Translations under genes and position numbers: made by a program
In this document: piece after piece, positions 8,722 to 16,701 of the stretch
Layout: the number at the start of each line of letters is the position of its first letter
How positions within the stretch are numbered: the stretch's first letter is position 1
NCBI RefSeq assembly: GCF_900176535.1
Contig: NZ_FWXT01000001.1
Coordinates: 1,674,001 to 1,738,000 of the forward strand
Direction: 5' to 3'
Source of the DNA: Pedobacter africanus
GTDB taxonomy: Bacteria; Bacteroidota; Bacteroidia; Sphingobacteriales; Sphingobacteriaceae
Length of the DNA stretch: 64,000 nt
Notes under the pieces: generated by a model
What the model saw: only the letters and a program-made list of their open reading frames with translations
Databases searched by the model: none
What the model was told of the DNA's origin: nothing

Positions 8722-9849
8722 TTATCTGGTTACGATCAGCTTCCTGTTCTCTATTTTAAAATGCAGCCCGCCTCCGTATTCCAGCACTTTCAGGGCGTCT
8801 GACAACCTCACTGTGCGCGGAATATCACCTACAAATTCATCATCCATTCTGCTTACCTGGTAAACTACATCCACATCATACCAGCGCGACAATTGCCGCA
8901 TTACGGTTGGAAGATTGTCATTCTCAAAATGGAAATAACCATTTTTCCAGGCCATTACCTGTTCTATTTTTCCAGGCACTACGGTTATTTTTCCAGGCAA
9001 ATAATTGTTTATGCGCGACTGCTGGCCAGGAGTTATGGTTACAGTTTTGACACCCGACTGCACTTTCACACTTCCCTCCAGCAAGGTAGTCCTGATCTCC
9101 TCTTCATCGGTATAGCTGTTGATATTGAAATGTGTGCCCAGCACTTCTACCTCCTGCCCTTTGCTCTCTACAATAAAAGGCAAACGCCTCCCTTTATAAT
9201 TCATCTTCGCTACTTCGAAGTAGGCTTCTCCGGTCAACAGTACCCTGCGCTCTTTAACGCCTGAAAATGCCTGAGGAAACTGTATTGAAGAAGCTGAGTT
9301 CAACCATACTTTAGTCCCATCGGGTAAGGTAAATTGATAGGTACCACCACGGGGAGTACTGGCTTTCAGCAATGCGCCTTCGGGTGCAGTTCCGGTAGAT
9401 GAGGCCTGAATGGCACTACCATCATTATAACTTAAGCCTTGTGCATCTACCACAACGCCCTTCTTTGCATCACTCAGGCTTATTGTTTTGCCATTTGCCA
9501 GCCTTAACACGGCTATATTTTTACCAGGTTCAGCATCCTTCCCGGCAAGGACCAGATTGGCTTTATTGTGGTTATACCTTGTAAGGTACCAACCTGCCCC
9601 TATAGCCAACAAGCATATTGCAGCAGCTGTTGCTGCAATATGCTTGTAACGATAGCTTTTTTTTCGTTGCAACGGCAATGTAGCGCCCAATACTACCGAA
9701 GCCCTTTCAAAATCGGGGGGCATCATATCGGTATCGTCTGCCTGCCGCATCGCATCCAGATACCAGCTCTCCACAATAGCCTTTTCTTCTGCGCTGCAGG
9801 TACCATTTGCATACCGTTCAATTAATCCTTTAGCTATTTCGTTTTCCAT
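8722..9849 (-). CDS. FecR-family anti-sigma factor
   Basis: 375 residues with the layout of Bacteroidota FecR proteins: cytoplasmic N-terminal sigma-binding part (ERYANGTCSAEEK near 12), one membrane helix at about 88-108, a periplasmic FecR domain (TPRGGTYQFTLPDGTKVWLN at about 164-183, then LTGEAYFEV) and a C-terminal DUF4974 domain (about 305-375). It is expected to hold or activate the neighbouring ECF sigma factor and to sense the STN domain of the SusC transporter. The gene follows the sigma gene by 67 bp and precedes susC by 209 bp, all on one strand. Confidence 0.93.
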   Translation of the reverse strand: MENEIAKGLIERYANGTCSAEEKAIVESWYLDAMRQADDTDMMPPDFERASVVLGATLPLQRKKSYRYKHIAATAAAICLLAIGAGWYLTRYNHNKANLVLAGKDAEPGKNIAVLRLANGKTISLSDAKKGVVVDAQGLSYNDGSAIQASSTGTAPEGALLKASTPRGGTYQFTLPDGTKVWLNSASSIQFPQAFSGVKERRVLLTGEAYFEVAKMNYKGRRLPFIVESKGQEVEVLGTHFNINSYTDEEEIRTTLLEGSVKVQSGVKTVTITPGQQSRINNYLPGKITVVPGKIEQVMAWKNGYFHFENDNLPTVMRQLSRWYDVDVVYQVSRMDDEFVGDIPRTVRLSDALKVLEYGGGLHFKIENRKLIVTR

Positions 9850-9916
9850 ATTTACACAACTGCACTAACAGCCATTTGAGGTTATGACGAACAGCTGGAA
9901 TCAAAGTGGTAGATTT

Positions 9917-10519
9917 TTAAGAAAATATTTTATTGAGCAGCAGAAATACCTGGCCTACTCCGATTACCAGTACTAGATGGAGCTTTAAACGCAATATTTT
10001 AATCGCGTTATGCACCTGTTTTTTTACTGTGCCTTCAGCCACATTGGTCATTTCAGAAATCTCTTTGTACGAAAGATGGTGTTTACGGCTCAATTCAAAT
10101 ATCTTGCGCATTTTTGCCGGGAGTTTTGCTACCTCCATTTCAATGCGGTTGATCAGTTCCTTTTCCCGGATGATATCTTCTGTAAGAAACTCACCCTTGT
10201 CGTAAAATTCCTGAAGATTCGCCAGGTAATTGGTTCTTACCTTGTTCCTGTTGATCAGGTCGATCACTTTATTCCGTGTGGCAGAATATAAGAATGACCG
10301 GATAGAAGTCGTAAAAACGGTTTCAGCTGATTTGGCCCAAAGCGCTGTAAAAATATCCTGTACCACATCAATGGCCTCATCATCATCCCTCAGCATTTTT
10401 CGGCTATGCCTGAACATCAGCGGCCAGTACCTGTCGTAAATTTCAGTATAGGCCATGCCATCGCCTTCCTTTAATAAGGTTGCCAGTTCCTGATCAGTAT
10501 AAGCGCTGTAAGCGGCCAT
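9917..10519 (-). CDS. ECF-family RNA polymerase sigma factor
   Basis: 200 residues. Region 2 is visible at about 20-75 (YDRYWPLMFRHSRKML, then AIDVVQDIFTALW) and region 4 at about 130-178 (LPAKMRKIFELSRKHHLSYKEIS, then EGTVKKQVHNAI). The size and context fit the FecI-like sigma factors of Bacteroidota that switch on SusC/SusD transporters when the cognate FecR is signalled. After region 4 there is a hydrophobic tail of about 20 residues (LHLVLVIGVGQVFLLL), which could be a membrane contact or help bind FecR (inference). Start ATG at 10519 fits the usual short N-terminus. Confidence 0.93.
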   Translation of the reverse strand: MAAYSAYTDQELATLLKEGDGMAYTEIYDRYWPLMFRHSRKMLRDDDEAIDVVQDIFTALWAKSAETVFTTSIRSFLYSATRNKVIDLINRNKVRTNYLANLQEFYDKGEFLTEDIIREKELINRIEMEVAKLPAKMRKIFELSRKHHLSYKEISEMTNVAEGTVKKQVHNAIKILRLKLHLVLVIGVGQVFLLLNKIFS

Positions 10520-10631
10520 CGTCGTAATTTATTCTTAAAATTAGTCAAACATCTTCAATTAAAGTTAATTAATTTTCACCTCAATGTTAACTAATCTTCA
10601 GCGATACTACGAAGCCCCTACAGTCTGTACA

Positions 10632-11276
10632 CTACATGGGCAACAGGCCGTCTTTTACCAGCTGATCTACCAGTACTTTTGGATAAGTGTTTACAAAATT
10701 ATCTATGGAACCAGGGTTAACGGTTTGCGACTGGGCCGACCAGATCAGTTTGTTGCTGTCTATGTCGTACAGATTGGTTTCCATGAAATAAGTTTTATCT
10801 GTTACATAATAACCTGGTTCATAAAACATAGGACCCCAGTAGTTGTAATAACTGTAAAAACCACCGTACCACCTGTAATATGGAAAAGGCGCGTAGCCTC
10901 TTGTACCGGGCACATAGCGTGTTTCACTGTTTTTATCGATCATAGATATCGTCATGATATAGTTTGCGCCGGAATTTTTGATCTTTGATAACAATTGTTT
11001 TTCAGGCGGTATCTTTTTATAGAACTCCGGATTAAAGTACTCATTCCCTTTTACGGTTCTTACGTTCTTCTGGCTTAGCAAAGCTGTAAAACCATTTTCA
11101 AGTTCAGTCCTGACTTTTATATTCCTGGTTAATGATGTAATAAAGACCGTTTGGCCACCCAACATTTTTCCTTTTGCACCACTATCTACCCACGATCCGG
11201 TAACCCTTGTTATCGGACTACAAGCCCACATCATCCCACTTACCAGCAAAATGACGCCTAATGTTATTCGTTTCAT
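10632..11276 (-). CDS. Putative lipoprotein, DUF4136-like
   Basis: I start this gene at ATG 11276, 17 codons inside the longest frame, because MKRITLGVILLVSGMMWAC is then a clean lipoprotein signal with Cys19 as the lipidation site. The 214-residue product has a start resembling DUF4136 proteins (VTGSWVDSGA), an alpha/beta-looking middle and a Tyr/Pro/Gly-rich stretch near 130-155 (YAPFPYYRWYGGFYSYYNYW). It probably sits on the periplasmic side of a membrane. Function unknown; the family assignment is tentative. Confidence 0.75.
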   Translation of the reverse strand: MKRITLGVILLVSGMMWACSPITRVTGSWVDSGAKGKMLGGQTVFITSLTRNIKVRTELENGFTALLSQKNVRTVKGNEYFNPEFYKKIPPEKQLLSKIKNSGANYIMTISMIDKNSETRYVPGTRGYAPFPYYRWYGGFYSYYNYWGPMFYEPGYYVTDKTYFMETNLYDIDSNKLIWSAQSQTVNPGSIDNFVNTYPKVLVDQLVKDGLLPM

Positions 11277-11442
11277 AACCAATGTTTTATAATTAAACAC
11301 GCGCAAGCAGAAAAGGTTTAGTAACAAAGCGGTAAAAAGCTCGTTACAGGCAGCCTAAACCAGGATTGATTTGGCCCCCATTCGCTACAATTTACTTTTT
11401 TTAATAGCGTTATATCGTTACATTCGTACCAATGCCCATTTT

Positions 11443-12711
11443 ATGACCGCCAAACGAATCCCAATCTTGTTTTTTTTGCTCTGCTGTAGCATGGTAATAA
11501 AAGCCTCCTCCATTCTTATTTATATGGATGAAGATCAGAAGAACCATTTAAAAGCCTATGGAATTGCCTATTGGAGCATTAAACAGCAGGCCGATGTAAG
11601 CTGGCTTTTAAATTACCGGGGAGGTAGCTTTTTAGTGAAATACAATAAGATGGTAGAGGATGAATGTAAGGCCAGGGGTGTTTCATACCAGGTTCTGGCC
11701 GATGCCAAAGTAACCGGAATACTGAACGAAATCAGTGACCCACAGGTAAATATGGAAATGGTAAAACTGGAAAAAGCGCCAAAAATTGCCGTCTATTCGC
11801 CCAAAAGCAAATTGCCCTGGGACGATGCCGTAACCCTGGTGCTTACCTATGCCGAAATACCCTATGATGTGCTATACGATGACGAAGTGTTAAAAGACAA
11901 ATTAAGCGGCTATGATTGGTTGCATATGCACCATGAAGATTTCACGGGGCAATATGGCCGTTTCTGGGCCTCCTTCAGAAACGCCACCTGGTACAGGGAG
12001 GATGTGAAAAACCAGGAAGCCGCCGCCAAAAGAAATGGTTTTAAAAAAGTTTCTGAGCTGAAGCTTGCGGTAGCAAAACGGATAAAAGAATTCTGTGCCG
12101 GCGGAGGCTTTCTTTTTGCCATGTGCTCTGGTACCGACAGCTTCGATATCGCCCTCAGCGCCGAAGGCGTAGACATTTGTGAAAGGATGTTTGATGGTGA
12201 TGCGGCCGACCCACAGGCACAGGCAAAGATCAACTTTAACCGGACTTTCGCCTTTAAGGATTTTATGCTGGACCTGGACCCTTCCAATTACGAATTTTCG
12301 GACATTGATGTCACACAGACCAGGAGCAGGGAATTAAACCAAAGCAATGATTTCTTTACCTTATTTGATTTTTCGGCCAAATGGGACCTGGTACCCACCA
12401 TGCTCACGCAAAATCATGACAAAGTGATAAAGGGTTTTATGGGGCAGACCACGGCCTTCAGGAAACGCCTGGTAAAACCCAGCATTACCGTACTTGGTGA
12501 AAACAAAGGCGCCGAGGAAGTCAGGTATTTAAACGGAGAAATAGGCAAGGGTCAGTTTACCTTTTATGGGGGGCATGATCCGGAAGATTATAAACACGAG
12601 GTGGGCGACCCGCCAACAGACCTGAACCTGCACCCCAATTCTCCCGGGTACCGCTTGATCCTGAACAACGTACTGTTCCCCGCAGCCAAGAAGAAACCGC
12701 AGAAAACTTAA
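11443..12711 (+). CDS. Secreted protein of unknown function (sometimes labelled asparagine synthetase B-like)
   Basis: ATG 11443 is preferred to the longer TTG start at 11371 because it gives a normal signal peptide (MTAKRIPILFFLLCCSMVIKAS). The mature protein of about 400 residues opens with ILIYMDEDQKNHLKAYGIAYW, a pattern I recall from Bacteroidota proteins carrying the label asparagine synthetase B. I see neither the N-terminal catalytic Cys of a glutaminase nor an SGGxDS pyrophosphatase loop, so that enzyme name is not supported. A segment KIAVYSPKSKLPWDDAVTL (about 128-146) followed by LHMHHEDF and FLFAMCSGTDSFDIAL looks like a class-I glutamine-amidotransferase-like fold. Export indicates a periplasmic role. 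Its stop overlaps the convergent porin-like gene. Confidence 0.75.
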   Translation: MTAKRIPILFFLLCCSMVIKASSILIYMDEDQKNHLKAYGIAYWSIKQQADVSWLLNYRGGSFLVKYNKMVEDECKARGVSYQVLADAKVTGILNEISDPQVNMEMVKLEKAPKIAVYSPKSKLPWDDAVTLVLTYAEIPYDVLYDDEVLKDKLSGYDWLHMHHEDFTGQYGRFWASFRNATWYREDVKNQEAAAKRNGFKKVSELKLAVAKRIKEFCAGGGFLFAMCSGTDSFDIALSAEGVDICERMFDGDAADPQAQAKINFNRTFAFKDFMLDLDPSNYEFSDIDVTQTRSRELNQSNDFFTLFDFSAKWDLVPTMLTQNHDKVIKGFMGQTTAFRKRLVKPSITVLGENKGAEEVRYLNGEIGKGQFTFYGGHDPEDYKHEVGDPPTDLNLHPNSPGYRLILNNVLFPAAKKKPQKT

Positions 12712-14756
12712 TCGTAAAAATTCCACTGCACCCCAAACTTGAACAACATGCGGTCCTGCATCGGATACCGGTTAATGGTATAGTACCCTTTACTAGGGAA
12801 ACCCTGGTTCACATAGTCGCATTTCACAAACAGGTTTGCTTTTCTCAGACTGGCTTTTACCCAAACATCCACAATCGGGGTACTTTCAAATGTCTTGCTG
12901 TCTGCACCGATAAAAAACTGGCTCGAGGCTGGCGAGTAAGCATAGTTTTTGTAAGGTGAATTGTAACGGATGTCAAAGCCGACATTGGTTTTGAGTGCTT
13001 TAAAGAAAGTTTGATTGATATAAAAAGTATTGAAGGTATACACCTCCGGTGTACGCAATATGTCAGGATTATCTGTTTTCTGATAAACCAGGTAGCTTTC
13101 CAGGTTAAATTTACCCCAACGGAACTTTTTACCGATGGCAATTTTTAAGAGGTTAACACTGCTGCCCAGCTGAACTGGCATTAGGGTTAGCGTATCGGTT
13201 CTTGTAGTTGTAGTCTGCATGTCTAAAGCTCTCGATTTAAAATACAGATAATTGGTGATGAGGTAGTATTGCGCCGTAGCATCCAGTTTCAGCCGCTCAT
13301 TCAGGTATTTAAAGGAGAAATTGATCGTTTTGGTTCGATCAAAGCTGTTACCATTCTTGTCGCCCAGCCAGTTGTAATGGTTTCCAACAAAACGGTTATA
13401 AATCTCTTCCGGGGATTTGTTCTGGAAATAAGCGCCCAGCACCACCCTGCCTACCGAATTACTGAGCAGCACATTGCTCTTAGCCTCATACAAAAAATCG
13501 CCGGTATGTCTACCCTGAAAAATCTGTTCCACATCCAGGTTCAGGTCTATCCGGTTGCTAAACCTGTAGCCTGCCGAGCCTAGTAAAGTGATGTTTTGAA
13601 AAGTAGAATTGTATTTATAAAAATTGGTGGTATCGGGATACTGGCCCAGTTGTGTATAATTATAGTAATCGTGCCGGATGCCCGCATCTACCTTTAATTC
13701 ATTTTTAATGATAGAACTGGATTTTGCCCTTAGAAAAAAACTATATACAAACTCATTTTGAATGTGCTTGTAAAAGGTACTGTCGTTCGTAAAACTCGGA
13801 TCGGCAAAACCTTCCGGAATTACAGAACTATCGTCATCTTCATTTTTCTGAAATGCATAGGAACGTTTATCGTATTTAAATGTATAGGCAATTTTATTCG
13901 TTGGCAAGATCTTATCCGATATTTCCTGGGCAAGACTGTCTATACGCCCAACAAAATAGGTTTGTTTGAGCATAAAAGAACCCTGTCGCCATATTTGCCT
14001 GGCATTGTTTAAGCGCACCCTTTCGGCTATCCGGTTTAGGCCCAGCTGGCCTTCGGTGGTAAAAATATCATCATTACCCACTGAACCATTTTCAGCTGCC
14101 TTCAAAGTATTGAATATGGCATTGCTCCATAAATTATAACGTTTATTGGGCGATTCGTACCAGGTGAACAATGCCCCGTTCAAATCGTCGCCCCTTTGAC
14201 GGGCATAGATACCATTGGCACCAATCCGGTTAAAATTTGCGCCCACATTAAAGTTTTTCTTCACATTCTGGGAGTGGATCACTTTAAAAACCTGTTCTGC
14301 ATCTCCCGCCGCCACATAATACAAACTGGTAAAAGGCGTCCTGGCCTTATAGTATTTAATGTCGTCCTGGGTCATGGCATAATAATCCAATGCGTGAAAG
14401 CCGGCATCAAAACCAATTGTTTTTGAAGGTTCAAACAGCATGGGCATAGCTGCCAATCCCAGGTTACCGGTACCTACCGTAGGTCTTCTTGGCTGTACAA
14501 GCACACTAAAGTTCTGAAAGCCATTTAAGCTCGTATCCAATGCCAGCGTTTGAATGCTGTCTTTTGTAAGCTTTAGCGTCGTATAACGAACATATTTAGA
14601 TGTAAATACCACAGAGTCGATCCCTCCTTCCTCTTTCTTACGCAAAGAATCCAGTTCCTTGTTCTCCCTGACTGTAGTTTTTAAATCCTGCGCATACAAA
14701 TGCCCGGTACTTAAACCTGCAAGCAAAAGAACAAATAAAACAATGCGTCTATACAT
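12708..14756 (-). CDS. Putative outer-membrane beta-barrel porin (Porin_10-like)
   Basis: 682 residues with a signal peptide (LFVLLLAGLSTGHLYAQ) and many alternating amphipathic strands ending in an aromatic-rich C-terminus (FGVQWNFYD), as expected of an outer-membrane barrel. The overall pattern fits the Bacteroidota putative porins (Porin_10). The ATG start at 14756 overlaps the stop of the purine nucleoside phosphorylase gene by one base (TAATG), so translational coupling is likely. Substrate unknown. Confidence 0.8.
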   Translation of the reverse strand: MYRRIVLFVLLLAGLSTGHLYAQDLKTTVRENKELDSLRKKEEGGIDSVVFTSKYVRYTTLKLTKDSIQTLALDTSLNGFQNFSVLVQPRRPTVGTGNLGLAAMPMLFEPSKTIGFDAGFHALDYYAMTQDDIKYYKARTPFTSLYYVAAGDAEQVFKVIHSQNVKKNFNVGANFNRIGANGIYARQRGDDLNGALFTWYESPNKRYNLWSNAIFNTLKAAENGSVGNDDIFTTEGQLGLNRIAERVRLNNARQIWRQGSFMLKQTYFVGRIDSLAQEISDKILPTNKIAYTFKYDKRSYAFQKNEDDDSSVIPEGFADPSFTNDSTFYKHIQNEFVYSFFLRAKSSSIIKNELKVDAGIRHDYYNYTQLGQYPDTTNFYKYNSTFQNITLLGSAGYRFSNRIDLNLDVEQIFQGRHTGDFLYEAKSNVLLSNSVGRVVLGAYFQNKSPEEIYNRFVGNHYNWLGDKNGNSFDRTKTINFSFKYLNERLKLDATAQYYLITNYLYFKSRALDMQTTTTRTDTLTLMPVQLGSSVNLLKIAIGKKFRWGKFNLESYLVYQKTDNPDILRTPEVYTFNTFYINQTFFKALKTNVGFDIRYNSPYKNYAYSPASSQFFIGADSKTFESTPIVDVWVKASLRKANLFVKCDYVNQGFPSKGYYTINRYPMQDRMLFKFGVQWNFYD

Positions 14757-15571
14757 TATAGCGTCGAAATTAACTGGCTCAATATCTTAGTCATTTTGGG
14801 TTCAGCAGCACTTGCAGTCTCCAGGATCTCGTCCAGGCTAACAGGCTGCAGCTCTTCAGGAAAACCTTCATCTGTCAATACAGAGATGGCAAATACAGGC
14901 ACACTCATATGATTGGCTACAATAACTTCAGGCACGGTGCTCATTCCTACTGCATCTCCTCCTATGACCCTTAAATATTTATATTCTGCTCTTGTTTCCA
15001 GGTTTGGGCCTGTTACAGACACATATACACCCTGATGACAAGTAATACCTTCTTTTTCAGCAATCTGCATTGCACTTGCAATGAGTTTACGACTGTAGGG
15101 TTGGCTCATATCCGGAAACCTTGGCCCCATATCGGCATCATTATGCCCTCTCAAAGGGCTCTCCGGCTGCAGATTGATGTGGTCGTTAATGATCATCAGA
15201 TCACCTTTCTTGAAATCAGGGTTCAAAGAGCCTGCAGCATTCGATACAAAAAGACAATGTATCCCCAGGGCCTTCATTGCCCTGATCGGAAAAGTGATCT
15301 GCTGCATACTATACCCCTCGTAATAGTGCAAACGGCCCTGCATTGCCATTACCCGCTTGCCTTTAAGCGTTCCAAAAATCAGCTTCCCGGAATGGAACTC
15401 TAAAGTAGAGATTGGAAAATTAGGGATATTGGAATACATTAAACTGAATTCGATTTCCATCTCCGTTACAAGCCCCCCAAGGCCCGTTCCTAAAACAATT
15501 CCAATCTCGGGCTGGAAATTATTGGTTTTGCGCTTTATATATTCAACGGTTTCGTGTAGTGCCTGAAACAT
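14756..15571 (-). CDS. Purine nucleoside phosphorylase
   Basis: 271 residues, the usual length of trimeric class-I purine nucleoside phosphorylases, which split inosine or guanosine with phosphate for purine salvage. Visible signatures are the N-terminal IGIVLGTGLGGL phosphate-binding loop (23-34), HSGKLIFG near 60, the GRLHYYEGY loop near 79, the VSNAAGSLNPDF block, ETRAEYKYLRVIGGDAVGMSTVPE and the purine-site residues around it. The gene starts 29 bases inside lpxK, indicating a tightly packed operon lpxK-PNP-porin. Confidence 0.95.
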   Translation of the reverse strand: MFQALHETVEYIKRKTNNFQPEIGIVLGTGLGGLVTEMEIEFSLMYSNIPNFPISTLEFHSGKLIFGTLKGKRVMAMQGRLHYYEGYSMQQITFPIRAMKALGIHCLFVSNAAGSLNPDFKKGDLMIINDHINLQPESPLRGHNDADMGPRFPDMSQPYSRKLIASAMQIAEKEGITCHQGVYVSVTGPNLETRAEYKYLRVIGGDAVGMSTVPEVIVANHMSVPVFAISVLTDEGFPEELQPVSLDEILETASAAEPKMTKILSQLISTL

Positions 15572-16613
15572 AATTTAAAATCTTTTGATCAAATGTAGCT
15601 TTATCTTTTTCCTGCAGCTCAATTTTAATGGGCAAATAAAAGACCGGTAAATTTAACAGTAATTCTTTTAAAGTAACAGCTAATAAACGCTGTGCATCCT
15701 TTTCTGTTGTGATGATGATCTTTTCTTTTGAACCTTCACTTTGAAACGCATTAACCAGCTGCTCGATATTTTGCCTGCTGAACGGGTAGTGATCGGGATA
15801 ATTGTGCTGTACAATATGTTTTGAGTATCCTTTTAAATGTACCAGTAAAGGTCCCGGATTGGCTATTCCGGTAAGTAAAAACACCCTTGTATCAGCACTA
15901 ATGGCATCACAAGACTGTTCCGCACCCGAAAACAGGTGCTTCAGGTTTCCATAGCTGATAAAAGAAAAGAATAGTCCGCCGGCCGGCATATTTCCAAAAT
16001 TTTTGACGCAGGCTGCGGTTTCCATGGCGTCAGACCTTTCCGGAGCTTTGGTAACCAGTAGTGACTGCGCCCGCTTGTAGCCATCAAAGGGCTCTCTTAG
16101 ATTCCCGGCAGGCAGCAGAAACTGCCAGCTCAGTAATTTCTCATACTCAAAAAGCAAAATACTGAACCCTGGTTTCACTTTCCTGTGCTGGTAGGCATCA
16201 TCTAAAATAATCAGGTCATGGCTATCTTTTAGCCGATTGATTCCATAAACGCGGTCTTCACATACCGCTACGGTAACATGCCTGAATTTACTGTAAAACT
16301 GCATGGGCTCATCACCAATGGTTAGTGCATTGGCATTTTCATCTGCCAGTATAAATCCCCTCGTTTTCCGGCCATAGCCTCTGCTCAGTATGGCAACTTT
16401 ATAATCCTTTAACAAACGAACCAGGTATTCGGTTACCGGAGTCTTACCGGAGCCGCCAACCACCAGGTTCCCCACACAAATTACAGGCAGGTCAAAACTG
16501 GTAGACTTAAACAGCCCGATGTCATAGCATTTATTTCTGCACACCACTACGATGCCGTAAAGGACAGAAAAGGGAAGCAACAGTAAGCGCAGGTATTTTA
16601 TCATATTCAGCAT
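15543..16613 (-). CDS. lpxK: Tetraacyldisaccharide 4'-kinase
   Basis: 356 residues; LpxK phosphorylates the 4' position of the lipid A disaccharide at the inner membrane. It has an N-terminal membrane-associating helix (about 8-25), the P-loop GNLVVGGSGKTP at 48-59, then ILSRGYGRKTRG and the conserved DDAYQHR motif near 137-143. The C-terminal part (about 260-345) carries FPDHYPF-like motifs, seen here as NYPDHYPFSRQ. It overlaps the next gene by 29 bases. The only other lipid A-related gene in the window is the PagL-like protein at 54449. Confidence 0.95.
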   Translation of the reverse strand: MLNMIKYLRLLLLPFSVLYGIVVVCRNKCYDIGLFKSTSFDLPVICVGNLVVGGSGKTPVTEYLVRLLKDYKVAILSRGYGRKTRGFILADENANALTIGDEPMQFYSKFRHVTVAVCEDRVYGINRLKDSHDLIILDDAYQHRKVKPGFSILLFEYEKLLSWQFLLPAGNLREPFDGYKRAQSLLVTKAPERSDAMETAACVKNFGNMPAGGLFFSFISYGNLKHLFSGAEQSCDAISADTRVFLLTGIANPGPLLVHLKGYSKHIVQHNYPDHYPFSRQNIEQLVNAFQSEGSKEKIIITTEKDAQRLLAVTLKELLLNLPVFYLPIKIELQEKDKATFDQKILNYVSGTTRNR

Positions 16614-16672
16614 TCAAAAATAGGAATTATTAAGCGCCTTATAAGTATTACCCGCGTAATAAAAAATTACCT

Positions 16673-16680
16673 TACCTTTG
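16673..16680 (+). promoter_or_regulatory. Candidate -7 element for pruA
   Basis: TACCTTTG matches the Bacteroidota -7 consensus TAnnTTTG, 21 nt before the ATG. No TTTG is found at the expected -33 distance, so only half of the promoter is recognisable. Confidence 0.4.
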
Positions 16681-16701
16681 TAAAAAATAACTTATTATAC
16701 C

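Noticed and set aside
9399..9825. Plus-strand frames opposite fecR
   Set aside because: They are shadows of the FecR gene, rich in His/Ser/Pro by codon mirror effect, and lack start signals.
11371..11442. Upstream TTG start for the secreted protein
   Set aside because: It would bury the signal peptide behind 24 atypical residues; ATG 11443 gives a normal one.
16661..16680. Further copy of the 3'-end repeat ahead of pruA (AAATTACCTTACC)
   Set aside because: Only nine bases agree and the segment overlaps the -7 element; likely coincidence.
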